A DNA stretch of 64,000 bases from Hymenobacter metallilatus (GCF_003944705.1 NZ_RWIS01000001.1:62001-126000), one strand, 5' to 3'. Numbered from the stretch's first letter, positions 17,408-26,812 are shown. The notes: generated from the sequence alone by a model not told the origin. Numbers and translations are program-made.

Positions 17408-20020
17408 TTATTGCCTCGCTCCCACCACTACTGTCTTCCGGTACTCGCGCTTCTGGCCGCCGCTGGGCCGGAACAGCTCCACGTGCAAAATGTAGTAGCC
17501 TACGCCGGCTTTCTGGCCCCGGTCGGTGAGGCCGTCCCACTGCCAGGTGCCTTGCGTAGCCAGGGTTTCGTTGTGGATGAGGCGGCGGGCGAGGCGGCCC
17601 TGGGCATCGTAAATGGTTACGGAACCAGCGTAGCCCGGCTGGTCGAGCTGGTAGGCCAGGGTGGTGAAATCCTGCTGGCCGTCGTCGTCGGGGGTGAAGA
17701 TTTCCGGCTCCAGGGTGAGTACGCCAGTGCCCGTTACGTCGGGCTGCTGCTGGGAGTTAGGGCGGCCGGGCGTGGCGTAGCCCACGCTGCCTGCCGCCGA
17801 GTGGAAATTGCCGGCCTCACTCGGTCCGGTGGCCCGGATCCGCTCCAACGACACGCCATCCACGTTGTCCAACAGCTTGAGGTGTTGGGTAGCAGCGTAG
17901 GCATACTTGTCCAGCAGCTGGCCCCGGCTGTCGAACAGCACCACCGTACCGGCATCGTCGGGGAAGGTAGGCAGGGCCGGGAGTTGCAGCAAATGGGCTG
18001 CATCGGTGCTGGTGGGGTAGTGCTGCTGCACGATATCGGGGCGGGTGGTGAGGGCCAGCAGCCCGCCGGGCGGCAGCAGCACCGGCCCACTGCTGATGGG
18101 CTCGGCATCCACGGAATTGTCGGGGCGCTGGTTGCCCAGCTGCCAGCCCTGCATATCCAGAAACTTACCGGAGCGGTTGAGCACCTCCACAAAATCAACC
18201 CCACCCGTGCGCGGATTGAACAGGATTTCGTTGATAACCACGTCGCCCGCCGCCACTGGCACCGGCAGGGCAAACGTGGCCGAGGTAGCAGGGCCGCTGG
18301 CGTTGCCGGCGCAATCCACGGCCCGCTGGGCAGTTACCGTCAGCGGCTGATTGGCAGTCAGCGGAGCGGCTAGCAGTAAATCCACCACCCGAAAATCCGG
18401 CCCCACCGGCGCGGCGCGCAGAATGCCGGTGGTTGGCGTGATGGTGTAAAGCGCCGCGTTGGCAGCCGTTACGCTGTCCAGCTTCTCGCCAAAATACAGC
18501 CGCACGGTGGTGGGATTCAGGGCCAGGGCACGCAGCAAGGCGGGTGGAGTACGGTCGGGGTTGGGGCTACGCACGGAATTGGCGCGGCCGGGCGTGCCGC
18601 CGCTGGGGTCGTCGCTGGCCCGCCAGTTGTCGGAGCCGGCGCAGGGGTTGGCGGTGTCCAGCATTTCCAGCGTCCAGCCCCCGTCCTTTTTGCGGGTATC
18701 CCGATACCAGGTATCGGCGTAGCTCACCTCGAACAGGGTGCGGCCATCTTTACCGCGCAGCACCAGCTGGTCGACGGCGTTGCTCAGGCTAGGAAAATTG
18801 GTGAGGCCAAATACCTTCCCATACGCGGCAAACAGTGCCGTGCGGGTACTGCCACACACCACGGCATACTCGCCTGGCAGCAGCACGGCCCCCACCGGAA
18901 ACACGGCTGGGTTGCCAGTATTGCCCGGTTTCAGCAGCCGCACTCCCCCCAAATCCACCACGACCGTAGCGGAGGGATTATGAATTTCAATGAACTCCGA
19001 AGCGGGCAGCCCTACCACCGGCGTTTCATCGGCCATGATTTCGGTGATGAGCAACTGATTAACAGTGGGCGGCACGGCAAACCCGTTGTTCTGGAAAATT
19101 GCCGTAAGCGGGCCGGGCGCCACGTTGCCAAACGCATCGGCCACGTTGCGGGCCTCTACGGTAATGCTACCCAAGGGCAAATCAGCGGCCAGGGTCAGGT
19201 GTACCACGGCGGGGTCCTGGGCATCCCGGGTGGCGGCCGTTACGGCCGGGCTGCCGGTGCTGAGCCGGTAGCTGGCCGCCGGTTGGGCAGCAGCCACGGC
19301 CTCATTAAACGTAAGGCTGAGCTGGCGGGCGGAGGTGGCGCTGGCCTGCAGCAGCAAGGGCGCGGTGGCGTCCGTCACCCGGAAATCATCAAAGAAAAAC
19401 GCCCGGTTATTCGTGGATGAATACGTGCAGTACACCCCAGCATACGCACTGCGCTGATGGGTAGCATCGGTGGCCGTGCCCTCACTTATGTAGGTAGTGG
19501 TGCCCGCCAAATCACGTTCCAGCGTCCAGAGGCCGGCCGTGCTGCGCGTCACGCGCACCCGCACCAGGTTGTTGGTGGTGGAGTTCAGCGTGCCATCCTG
19601 CCCATTAACCACGTATACCGGGCTGCCAGTAGCGTCTTTGCGGAAGAGGGCTACCTCATCGGGGGTGCCGCCCAGGCGCACGAAGTAGCCCCGGGTGCCG
19701 CTGGCTTTCAGGTCGGGTTGGTCGGCCATCAGCCACACGTCGGCGTAATTGCCGCTGCTGGTGGCCAGGCGCAGGTTGGCCCAGAACTCCCAGGTAGTAC
19801 CCGTGCTGGCGGCGCAGGGCGTTACCAGCTGCAGCTCGGTGCCGGTTGCGGCGGGCCCGTTGGTCTGGAGCTGCAGGGCGGCATTTACCTGAAACGAGGC
19901 CGCGTCGCCGGTCCAGGTGGGGTTTTGGGTGAAGTTGCCGTCGGCGAAGGTATCAGTGAGCTGGGCAGCAGCAGGCTGCGCGAAAGTCAGCGCCAGCAAG
20001 GGTAACAGTAGTCTTTTCAC
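17408..20020 (-). CDS. Secreted lamin-tail-domain protein with FlgD-like/T9SS C-terminus
   Basis: Product of 870 aa. Signal peptide 1-19 (AQPAAA before QLTDTF). Residues ~24-210 look like a concanavalin/laminin-G beta sandwich ending FFFDDFRV. Two SbsA-like Ig segments begin LLLQASATSARQLSLTFNEA and LLRALALNPTTVRLYFGE. Two lamin-tail domains lie at about 320-460 (LLITEIMADETP, EFIEIHNPS) and 590-740 (GDVVINEILFNPRTGG, DFVEVLNRS). The C-terminal ~100 residues (PEIFTPDDDGQQDFTTLAYQ to YRKTVVVGARQ) are FlgD-like and probably carry the T9SS signal. Such proteins often accompany nucleases or bind polymers, but no nuclease motif is present here. It is upstream of the DUF1800/DUF1501 pair on the same strand, with the nested repeat in between. 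Confidence 0.85.
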   Translation of the reverse strand: MKRLLLPLLALTFAQPAAAQLTDTFADGNFTQNPTWTGDAASFQVNAALQLQTNGPAATGTELQLVTPCAASTGTTWEFWANLRLATSSGNYADVWLMADQPDLKASGTRGYFVRLGGTPDEVALFRKDATGSPVYVVNGQDGTLNSTTNNLVRVRVTRSTAGLWTLERDLAGTTTYISEGTATDATHQRSAYAGVYCTYSSTNNRAFFFDDFRVTDATAPLLLQASATSARQLSLTFNEAVAAAQPAASYRLSTGSPAVTAATRDAQDPAVVHLTLAADLPLGSITVEARNVADAFGNVAPGPLTAIFQNNGFAVPPTVNQLLITEIMADETPVVGLPASEFIEIHNPSATVVVDLGGVRLLKPGNTGNPAVFPVGAVLLPGEYAVVCGSTRTALFAAYGKVFGLTNFPSLSNAVDQLVLRGKDGRTLFEVSYADTWYRDTRKKDGGWTLEMLDTANPCAGSDNWRASDDPSGGTPGRANSVRSPNPDRTPPALLRALALNPTTVRLYFGEKLDSVTAANAALYTITPTTGILRAAPVGPDFRVVDLLLAAPLTANQPLTVTAQRAVDCAGNASGPATSATFALPVPVAAGDVVINEILFNPRTGGVDFVEVLNRSGKFLDMQGWQLGNQRPDNSVDAEPISSGPVLLPPGGLLALTTRPDIVQQHYPTSTDAAHLLQLPALPTFPDDAGTVVLFDSRGQLLDKYAYAATQHLKLLDNVDGVSLERIRATGPSEAGNFHSAAGSVGYATPGRPNSQQQPDVTGTGVLTLEPEIFTPDDDGQQDFTTLAYQLDQPGYAGSVTIYDAQGRLARRLIHNETLATQGTWQWDGLTDRGQKAGVGYYILHVELFRPSGGQKREYRKTVVVGARQ

Positions 20021-20152
20021 ATCGAATAGAGGTTATCGGGGCCGCCACAAGCCGCCTAGGGCCCAGCATTGCCGCGTGTCACTGCCTGAAATATACCCAG
20101 AAATCAATGCCCGCGCCACCGTACCTTTACGGCTTCTTAACCTCGCAACTCC

Positions 20153-21151
20153 ATGAAAGTAGCCGTAGTAGGTGCCACCGGCCTGGTAGGCACCGAGATG
20201 CTGAAAGTGCTGGCCGAGCGCCAGTTTCCCGTTACCGAACTGCTGCCCGTTGCCTCCGCCAAGTCGGTAGGTCAGGAAATTGAGTTTCAGGGCCGGAAAT
20301 ACAAGGTGGTAAGCATGGACGATGCCATTGCCGCCCGGCCCGCCGTGGCCATCTTCTCGGCCGGCGGCTCCATCAGCAAGCAGGAGGCCCCCCGCTTCGC
20401 CGAGGTGGGCACGGTGGTAATCGACAACTCCTCGGCCTGGCGCATGGACCCCAGCAAAAAGCTGGTGGTACCCGAAATCAACGCCCGGGAGCTGACTGCT
20501 GCCGATAAAATCATTGCCAACCCCAACTGCTCCACCATTCAGATGGTGGTGGCTCTCAACAAGCTGCATGAGCGGTACAAGGCCCAGCGCATTGTGGTGA
20601 GCACCTACCAGAGCGTAACGGGCACCGGCAAAAAAGCCGTGGACCAATTACTGGAAGAGCGCGCCGGTCAGGAACCCAGCAACCCCGCCTACCCCCACCG
20701 CATCGACCTGAACGTGCTGCCCCATATCGACGTGTTCGAGGACAACGGCTACACCAAGGAGGAAATGAAAATGGTGAACGAGACGAAGAAAATCTTCGGC
20801 GACGACCAGATTCGGGTAACGGCCACCACCGTGCGCATCCCGGTAATGGGCGGCCACTCGGAAGCCGTGAATGTGGAATTTGCCGAGGAATTTGACCTGA
20901 CCGAAGTGCGCGACATCCTGCGCCAGACCGAAGGGGTGGAGCTGGTGGACGATGTGAAGAACAACGTGTACCCCATGCCCAAAGACGCCCACGGCCGCGA
21001 CGCCGTGCTGGTAGGCCGCCTCCGCCGCGACGAAACCCAACCCCGCACCCTTAACCTGTGGGTGGTGGCCGACAACCTGCGCAAAGGTGCCGCCACCAAC
21101 GCCGTGCAAATTGCGGAGGCCATGCTGAAAATGGGCTTGCTGGAGGCTTAG
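20153..21151 (+). CDS. asd: Aspartate-semialdehyde dehydrogenase
   Basis: Product of 332 aa, usual family length. Reduces L-aspartyl phosphate to aspartate semialdehyde with NADPH, feeding lysine/diaminopimelate and homoserine/methionine/threonine synthesis in the cytoplasm. The NADP-binding loop GATGLVGTEML is at residues 7-17. The catalytic cysteine is C126 in ANPNCSTIQM, and the substrate-binding region GHSEAVNVEF is present. Single gene flanked by a REP palindrome and a terminator. A possible -7-like TACCTTTA lies at 20122-20129, one base off the Bacteroidota consensus. Its product supplies hom at 35.5 kb. Confidence 0.97.
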   Translation: MKVAVVGATGLVGTEMLKVLAERQFPVTELLPVASAKSVGQEIEFQGRKYKVVSMDDAIAARPAVAIFSAGGSISKQEAPRFAEVGTVVIDNSSAWRMDPSKKLVVPEINARELTAADKIIANPNCSTIQMVVALNKLHERYKAQRIVVSTYQSVTGTGKKAVDQLLEERAGQEPSNPAYPHRIDLNVLPHIDVFEDNGYTKEEMKMVNETKKIFGDDQIRVTATTVRIPVMGGHSEAVNVEFAEEFDLTEVRDILRQTEGVELVDDVKNNVYPMPKDAHGRDAVLVGRLRRDETQPRTLNLWVVADNLRKGAATNAVQIAEAMLKMGLLEA

Positions 21152-21199
21152 AAAACCTGATTTTGATCTAGGGGGCTGTTTGTTACAGGAAAAAGAACG

Positions 21200-21292
21200 G
21201 TCATGCAGAGCGGAGCGAAGCATCTCGCCTGCTGACGTTGCAGAACTATTCAGGCATCAGCACGCGAGATGCTTCGCTCCGCTCTGCATGAC
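21200..21292. repeat. REP-type palindrome, GTCATGCAGAGCG family, copy B
   Basis: Perfect 29-bp arms (GTCATGCAGAGCGGAGCGAA...) around a ~35-bp loop, directly downstream of asd. Confidence 0.9.
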
Positions 21293-21320
21293 GTTCCACC
21301 ACTTCCTAAACAGCCCCAAC

Positions 21321-21358
21321 GAAAAAAGCTCCTTCGGCTAACCGAAGGAGCTTTTTTC
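21321..21358. terminator. Bidirectional intrinsic terminator between asd and icd
   Basis: GAAAAAAGCTCCTTCGG/CCGAAGGAGCTTTTTTC with a CTAA loop; both flanks are U-rich when transcribed. Confidence 0.93.
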
Positions 21359-21375
21359 ATAGAACCAGCAGCGGC

Positions 21376-22608
21376 CTACTTGGCCAGCTTCTTTTTCAGG
21401 TTCTCATCCAGCGCGGCCAGGAACTCTTCGGTGTAGAGGTAGTCCTTGCCGTGCTCTACTTTGTTGCCGTGGATGCAAACGGCCAGGTCTTTGGTCATCT
21501 TGCCGCTTTCCACGGTTTCGATGCACACGGCTTCCAGCGCGTGGCAGAAGTCAATCAGTTCCTGGTTGCCATCGAGCTTGCCGCGGAACTCCAGGCCGCG
21601 CGTCCAGGCGAAGATGCTGGCAATGGGGTTGGTGCTGGTGGGCTTGCCTTTCTGATGGTCGCGGTAGTGGCGCGTCACGGTGCCATGGGCGGCTTCGGCC
21701 TCCATTGTGCCCCCATCGGGTGTTACCAGCACCGAGGTCATCAGGCCGAGCGAGCCGAAGCCCTGGGCCACGGTGTCGGACTGCACGTCGCCGTCGTAGT
21801 TTTTGCAGGCCCACACAAAGTTACCGTTCCATTTCAGGGCCGAGGCCACCATGTCGTCAATTAGCCGGTGCTCGTAGGTGATGCCAGCGGCCTGGAACTT
21901 GGCCAGGTAATCCTGCTCATAAATCTCCTGGAAGAGGTCCTTGAAACGGCCGTCGTACTTCTTCAGGATGGTGTTTTTGGTGCTCAGGTACAGGGGCCAG
22001 CCTTTGCTCAGGGCCTGGTTGAAGCAGGCGTGGGCAAAGCCGCGAATTGACTCATCGGTGTTGTACATGGCCAGGGCCACGCCGTCACCTTTGAAGTTGT
22101 ATACCTCAAACGACTGGGTTTCGCCGCCGTCCTCGGGCTGGAAGGTGATGGTGAGTTTGCCTTTGCCTTTGGTTACGAAGTCGGTGGCGCGGTACTGGTC
22201 GCCGAAGGCGTGGCGGCCGATGCAGATGGGGGCCGTCCAGTTGGGCACCAGGCGGGGCACGTTCTGCATCACAATCGGCTCGCGGAATACGGTACCGTCC
22301 AAGATGTTGCGGATGGTGCCGTTCGGCGACTTCCACATTTGCTTCAGGTTGAACTCCTTCACCCGCTCCTCGTCGGGGGTGATGGTGGCGCACTTAATGC
22401 CCACGCCGTACTGCTTGATGGCGTTGGCCGCGTCGATGGTTACCTGGTCGTTGGTCTGGTCGCGGTACTCAATGCCCAGGTCGTAATACTTGATATCGAG
22501 CTCCAGGTAGGGCGTAATCAGCTTGTCCTTGATGAACTTCCAGATGATGCGCGTCATTTCGTCGCCATCCAGCTCTACTACCGGGTTTGCTACTTTAATT
22601 TTGGCCAT
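21376..22608 (-). CDS. icd: NADP-dependent isocitrate dehydrogenase, homodimeric eukaryote-like type
   Basis: Product of 410 aa. Oxidatively decarboxylates isocitrate to 2-oxoglutarate in the TCA cycle. The N-terminus [20 protein letters not shown], the substrate loop [20 protein letters not shown] and the metal/cofactor segments [20 protein letters not shown] and [18 protein letters not shown] identify the subfamily of mammalian IDH1 rather than the E. coli type. The C-terminus [10 protein letters not shown] and [15 protein letters not shown] is also typical. It converges on asd and is preceded by a 383-bp non-coding stretch. Confidence 0.97.
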   Translation of the reverse strand: MAKIKVANPVVELDGDEMTRIIWKFIKDKLITPYLELDIKYYDLGIEYRDQTNDQVTIDAANAIKQYGVGIKCATITPDEERVKEFNLKQMWKSPNGTIRNILDGTVFREPIVMQNVPRLVPNWTAPICIGRHAFGDQYRATDFVTKGKGKLTITFQPEDGGETQSFEVYNFKGDGVALAMYNTDESIRGFAHACFNQALSKGWPLYLSTKNTILKKYDGRFKDLFQEIYEQDYLAKFQAAGITYEHRLIDDMVASALKWNGNFVWACKNYDGDVQSDTVAQGFGSLGLMTSVLVTPDGGTMEAEAAHGTVTRHYRDHQKGKPTSTNPIASIFAWTRGLEFRGKLDGNQELIDFCHALEAVCIETVESGKMTKDLAVCIHGNKVEHGKDYLYTEEFLAALDENLKKKLAK

Positions 22609-22991
22609 GTGTTAGTGGGGATTAAGTGGTAAATCGTTACGCCATGGGTATGGCGGTGCGTGCAGGCTGGGGCATTGCAAGCCCGAAAGCGGGCCCAAGC
22701 TACGGCTACATCTGGTAATAATTCTTACCAAGGCCCGCAGTTGTGCTATATGCCACCCTGCTCAGGCACCCCAGCATTGCGGACATGCCCGCAAGGTGAG
22801 CTCAATTCTTAGCCAGGCCGTGTGGACAGTCACACCGAAAGACCATCCGTCCGCGCCCCGCGCGGAACCCAGCGTGCTGACATCTGGCTTGGTATTGCAT
22901 CTGACTTGGTACTACAACCTCAGCACGCGAAATTCCTTAAGGACCCGGGATGACGTGCTTTTGAGTACAGCTTGCCACTTGTTCAGGCACC
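22609..22991. other. Non-coding stretch between icd and the alpha/beta hydrolase gene
   Basis: 383 bp with no credible gene. A segment at 22751-22795 resembles 22973-23017, which covers the 3' end of the hydrolase gene and its flank; shared words are TGCCAC, TCAGGCACCC and TGCCCGCAA. A short imperfect tandem (CATCTGGCTTGGTA then CATCTGACTTGGTA) lies around 22880-22910. No TAnnTTTG promoter for icd was found. Confidence 0.5.
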
Positions 22992-23747
22992 CTAGTGAAA
23001 GACACTGCCCGCAAAATTCACAACGGCGCGGCGGGTCAGCTCGGGCTCCTCGAAGTAGCCCAAGTGGCCTACGTTGCCAAGTAGCAGGGCGTGGCTTTGA
23101 GCAGGTAGCGCCAGCTGAGGCAGCAGGCTGTCGGTGGGTACGGCCACATCCTCTTTGCCAGCAATAAACAGTACCGGGAAGCGGGCTTCCTGTAGCACCC
23201 TGGTGCGGTCGGGACGGTTTTTCATGGCCTCCAGCGCGCCCAGCACGGTGGCCTCGGGGGTGGTTTTGCCAATCTCCTCCAGAAACTCCCGCTGCTCCAG
23301 CAGGCATTCCCGGTTGGCCGGCGCAAACAGCGGCCGGATAAAGGATTCCATAAATTTCTCCACGCCGTGGCGGCGCACAAAGTCCATATTTTTGTCCCGG
23401 TTGGCCTTTTTCTCGGCCGTATCAGGCAGGGCAGTGCTGTGGAACAGGACGAGGCCGGCTACCATTTCAGGGTAGCGCTCCGCAAACGCCAAAGCCACGT
23501 AGCCGCCCATGCTATGACACACCAGCAGGGCCCGGTCTACGCCTCGCTGGCGTAGCTGCTCGGCTACGTAGCGGGCCTGAGCCTCCATAGAATAGTCGCG
23601 GATGTCGTGCACGTTGGTGCCGTGGCCGGGCAGGTTGAGCGTGAGCAGCCGGTAGCCGTCGGGAAAGTCGCGGGTAAATTCCGTCCAGACTTCGCGGGAT
23701 TCAGCAAAGCCGTGGAGGAACAGGATGGTAGGGTGAGCCGTGGTCAT
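22992..23747 (-). CDS. Alpha/beta hydrolase
   Basis: Product of 251 aa from the ATG at 23747 (MTTAHPTILFLHGFAES); an upstream start would add 15 residues before the first strand. The fold elements are in order: oxyanion loop LHGFAES (about 11-17), GHGTNV, nucleophile elbow VCHSMGGYVAL with S79, acid GKEDVAVP, and catalytic His in GNVGHLGYFEE. This resembles small carboxylesterases or haloperoxidase-like enzymes; the substrate is unknown. No signal peptide, so cytoplasmic. Single gene, preceded 54 bp upstream by TTTAGACAAG, a half-match to the mntH operator (see rejected items). Confidence 0.88.
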   Translation of the reverse strand: MTTAHPTILFLHGFAESREVWTEFTRDFPDGYRLLTLNLPGHGTNVHDIRDYSMEAQARYVAEQLRQRGVDRALLVCHSMGGYVALAFAERYPEMVAGLVLFHSTALPDTAEKKANRDKNMDFVRRHGVEKFMESFIRPLFAPANRECLLEQREFLEEIGKTTPEATVLGALEAMKNRPDRTRVLQEARFPVLFIAGKEDVAVPTDSLLPQLALPAQSHALLLGNVGHLGYFEEPELTRRAVVNFAGSVFH

Positions 23748-23853
23748 GAACAGGAGCGTTGCTCGGTAAAGAATACGTATAGGTACGCGCATTTGCTCTG
23801 TTTAGACAAGTTTCTCCCATTTAGCCAACCCGGTACTACCCGCCTCTAATGCC

Positions 23854-23890
23854 AACACGCCCGCTTCCTGCACCAGGAAACGGGCGTGTT
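23854..23890. terminator. Hairpin downstream of the YceI gene
   Basis: Arms AACACGCCCG...TTCCTG and CAGGAA...CGGGCGTGTT. It lies 80 bp past the YceI stop on the minus strand and has only a short U tract, so it is a weaker terminator candidate. Confidence 0.6.
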
Positions 23891-23969
23891 ACACCATACT
23901 CGCCGCGGCGGACACGCCTACTGAACGAGCCTTCGGTGTGCGGCCCGGCGCGGGAAATAAAGCGGCTGC

Positions 23970-24500
23970 TTAGGCTTGCTTGGCGAACTGCACGCTGGCT
24001 AGCAGCTTCACATCTTCACCCACCACAATGGAGCCGGCTTCGGTGATGCCTTCCCAGGTCAGGCCGAAGTCTTTGCGGTTGATTTTACCGCTCACTTCAA
24101 AGCCGGCCTTGGTGTTGCCGTAAAAGTCGGTGGCGGTGCCGCCGTACTCCACATCCAGCGTAACCGGCTTGGTCACGTCCTTGATGGTGAGGTTGCCGGT
24201 GAGCTTATAGTCAGAACCTGATTTGGCCAGGCTCGTGGATTCAAAGGTAATGTGAGGGAAAGTTGCCACGGCGAAGAAGTCGTCGGCCTTCAGGTGCTGG
24301 TCGCGCTGCTCCTGGTTCGTGTCGATGCTGTTCACATCAAGACTCATGCGCACCTGGGCGTTATCAAAAGTGTCGCCTTCGGTTTCGGCCGAGCCATCGA
24401 ACTGCTTGAACGCGCCGGTTACCGTCGAAATAACGAGGTGCTTGATCTTGAACTGTACTTCGGAGTGCATCGGGTCCAGAACCCATTTGGTGGTTGCCAT
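23970..24500 (-). CDS. YceI-family polyisoprenoid-binding-like protein
   Basis: Product of 176 aa, about the usual length. The lipocalin-like YceI barrel binds isoprenoid or other amphiphilic lipids in characterised relatives. Conserved features are MATTKWVLDPMHSEVQFKIKH at the start, SLDVNSIDTNQEQRDQHLKADDFF in the middle, and KINRKDFGLTW near the C-terminus. There is no signal peptide, so this version is cytoplasmic, unlike E. coli YceI. It is a single gene. A candidate promoter overlaps a cluster of TGTACAT palindromes (24575-24614), suggesting a dedicated repressor. Confidence 0.93.
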   Translation of the reverse strand: MATTKWVLDPMHSEVQFKIKHLVISTVTGAFKQFDGSAETEGDTFDNAQVRMSLDVNSIDTNQEQRDQHLKADDFFAVATFPHITFESTSLAKSGSDYKLTGNLTIKDVTKPVTLDVEYGGTATDFYGNTKAGFEVSGKINRKDFGLTWEGITEAGSIVVGEDVKLLASVQFAKQA

Positions 24501-24574
24501 AGTTGTACGCGCTTAAAGGATGAAGGGAAACACAACACGAGTCCGGCCCCGGAACCCGGCTGTCGTCCTCGGAA

Positions 24575-24614
24575 CAAATGTACATACTTCTTTTACAAAT
24601 GATGTATGTACATC
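24575..24614 (-). promoter_or_regulatory. Promoter -7 element with overlapping palindromic operators before the YceI gene
   Basis: On the minus strand TACATTTG (24582-24575) matches TAnnTTTG. It overlaps the palindrome ATGTACAT (24579-24586). A second palindrome, GATGTATGTACATC, lies at 24601-24614 near the -33 region, and ACAAATG is repeated at 24574 and 24595. The arrangement suggests a dimeric repressor, possibly of MarR type; the regulator is not identified. Confidence 0.5.
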
Positions 24615-24655
24615 ATTTTATTTTTTTACTTGTAATACAGCAGAGGGTTAAATCA

Positions 24656-24689
24656 AAAAGCCCCGCCGGATAAATCCAGCGGGGCTTTT
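24656..24689 (-). terminator. Intrinsic terminator of dxs
   Basis: Hairpin AAAAGCCCCGC...GCGGGGCTTTTT on the minus strand, 20 bp past the dxs stop, with a U tract. Confidence 0.9.
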
Positions 24690-24708
24690 CTCTACCATCA
24701 ATACCAGC

Positions 24709-26652
24709 TTACAGCAGCACCGTTGCCAGAGGCGCGGCGGCGGCTACCTTGCCGCTCATTTCGCGCAGGGCGGCGGCAATGCCAGCGGCGTCGAAGCCGC
24801 ACTCTTTATACAACTCATCCTGGGTGCCGTGCTCCACGATACGGTCCGGAATGCCGAGGCGCTTCACGGGGAGGCTGTAGCCGTGGTCGGCAAGGAACTC
24901 CAGCACGGCCGCGCCGAAGCCGCCGGGCAGGCAGCCGTCTTCTACCGTTACAATAGCCTTGTACCGGCGGGCAATATTATGCAGCATTTCCTCATCCAGC
25001 GGCTTACAAAAGCGCATGTCGTAGTGGCCGGGGTTGAGGCCCTCGGCTACCAGCTGCTGGGTGGCTTTCACGGCGTAGTTGCCGATGTGGCCGATGCTGA
25101 GCACCGCCACGCCTTCACCCTCGCGCACCACGCGGCCGGTGCCCACGGTAATTTTCTTCAGGGGCTTGCGCCATTCCGGCATCACGCCTTCGCCGCGGGG
25201 GTAGCGGATACTGAACGGGCCGGCGTTTTCGGGCAGGGTGGCCGTGTACATCAGGTTACGCAGCTCTTCCTCGTTCATGGGGGCCGACACTACCATGTTG
25301 GGAATGCAGCGCATGTAGGCCAAATCGTAGCAGCCGTGGTGGGTGGGGCCGTCGGCACCGGCAAAACCGGCGCGGTCGAGGCAGAACACCACGTGCAGCT
25401 TCTGCAGGGCTACGTCGTGCAGCACCTGGTCGTAGGCGCGCTGCATGAAGGAGCTGTAGATGTTGCAGAACGGCACCAGACCCTGGGTGGCGAGGCCGGC
25501 CGAGAAGGTCACGGCGTGCTGCTCGGCAATGCCCACGTCGAAGGCGCGGTCGGGCATGGCCTTCATCATAATGTTGAGCGAGCAGCCCGAGGGCATGGCC
25601 GGCGTCACGCCCATAATTGCGGAGTTCTGCTCGGCCAGCTCCACAATGGTGTGCCCAAACACATCCTGATACTTGGGCGGCTGGGGCTTCTCGTAGGTTT
25701 TGGTGTGGATTTCGCCGGTTACCTTGTCAAACAGGCCGGGAGCGTGCCACAGCGTCTGGTCCTTTTCGGCCAGCGCATAGCCCTTACCCTTCACTGTTAC
25801 GCAGTGCAGCAGCTTGGGGCCCGGAATGCTCTTGAGGTCCTGCAAAATGGTGGCCAGGTGTTGCACATCGTGCCCATCTACCGGGCCGAAGTAGCGGAAA
25901 TTCAGGGCCTCGAACAGGTTGCTTTGTTTGAGCAGGGTTGCCTTCATGGCCGACTCCACCTTGCGGGCAATCTGTTGGGGGTTGGGACCGAACTTGCTGA
26001 GCTTGCCCAGCACATTCCACAGCTCGTCGCGCACCTTGTTGTAAGTACGGGAGGTAGTAATGTCGGTGAGATATTCCTTGAGCGCGCCCACGTTGGGGTC
26101 GATGCTCATGCAGTTGTCGTTAAGAATAACCAGCAGGTTGGATTTCTCCACCCCGGCGTGGTTGAGGGCCTCGAAGGCCATACCGGCCGTCATGGCCCCG
26201 TCGCCGATGACGGCAATGTGCTGGCGGTCAAATTCCTTCTTATAATCGGAAGCTACGGCCATGCCCAATGCCGCTCCAATGCTGGTGCTGCTGTGGCCCA
26301 CCCCGAAAGCATCGTACTCACTTTCGCTGCGCTTGGGAAACCCCGACATGCCTTTGTAGCGGCGGTTCGTAGGGAACTGGTCGCGGCGGCCGGTGAGTAT
26401 TTTATGGCCATAGGCCTGATGGCCCACATCCCACACCAGCTGGTCGTGGGGCGTGTTGAAGACGTAATGCAGCGCCACCGTCAGCTCAACCACTCCCAGA
26501 GAGGCCCCAAAGTGACCACCATAAATGGAGACGGTATCAATGATAAATTGCCGCAGCTCCTGGCTCACCTGCACCAATTGGTCGGGACTGAGCTTTTTCA
26601 GGTCGTCGGGGGAATTAATTTCCGCCAGCAGGGCACCAGGTTCGACAATCAT
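24709..26652 (-). CDS. dxs: 1-deoxy-D-xylulose-5-phosphate synthase
   Basis: Product of 647 aa, normal length. Condenses pyruvate and glyceraldehyde 3-phosphate, the first step of the MEP isoprenoid pathway, using thiamine diphosphate in the cytoplasm. ThDP/Mg motif GDGAMTAGMAFEALNHAG with a following NDN, VKGKGYALAEKD, the catalytic Glu in DVGIAEQHAVTFSAG, and PTHHGCYDLAYMRCIPNM in the transketolase-like domain are present. The C-terminal domain GCLPGGFGAAVLEFLADHGY is complete. It has its own promoter (26693-26725) and terminator. Confidence 0.97.
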   Translation of the reverse strand: MIVEPGALLAEINSPDDLKKLSPDQLVQVSQELRQFIIDTVSIYGGHFGASLGVVELTVALHYVFNTPHDQLVWDVGHQAYGHKILTGRRDQFPTNRRYKGMSGFPKRSESEYDAFGVGHSSTSIGAALGMAVASDYKKEFDRQHIAVIGDGAMTAGMAFEALNHAGVEKSNLLVILNDNCMSIDPNVGALKEYLTDITTSRTYNKVRDELWNVLGKLSKFGPNPQQIARKVESAMKATLLKQSNLFEALNFRYFGPVDGHDVQHLATILQDLKSIPGPKLLHCVTVKGKGYALAEKDQTLWHAPGLFDKVTGEIHTKTYEKPQPPKYQDVFGHTIVELAEQNSAIMGVTPAMPSGCSLNIMMKAMPDRAFDVGIAEQHAVTFSAGLATQGLVPFCNIYSSFMQRAYDQVLHDVALQKLHVVFCLDRAGFAGADGPTHHGCYDLAYMRCIPNMVVSAPMNEEELRNLMYTATLPENAGPFSIRYPRGEGVMPEWRKPLKKITVGTGRVVREGEGVAVLSIGHIGNYAVKATQQLVAEGLNPGHYDMRFCKPLDEEMLHNIARRYKAIVTVEDGCLPGGFGAAVLEFLADHGYSLPVKRLGIPDRIVEHGTQDELYKECGFDAAGIAAALREMSGKVAAAAPLATVLL

Positions 26653-26692
26653 GTGCAGAAGGTAGAAGGGGGAATAAGTAGCGAGGCAACAG

Positions 26693-26725
26693 CAAAGCTA
26701 CACGGAAGGTTATGGGTTCCGCCAA
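26693..26725 (-). promoter_or_regulatory. dxs promoter (Bacteroidota type)
   Basis: On the minus strand TTG (26725-26723), a 22-bp spacer and TAGCTTTG (26700-26693), fitting TTG-N17-23-TANNTTTG. The predicted start of transcription is ~35 nt before the dxs ATG. Confidence 0.65.
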
Positions 26726-26812
26726 CTCAGCCTGACACGATGGACAAAGTTACGGGTTTTCCGTTCCGGCGGTTGGGACGGAACGGCATTCCAGCCGTAT
26801 CTGTCATCCTAA

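Noticed and set aside
23801..23810. TTTAGACAAG, identical to the left part of the mntH operator, 54 bp before the alpha/beta hydrolase gene
   Set aside because: The right half (GTTTCTC) does not complete the palindrome, so it is probably chance.
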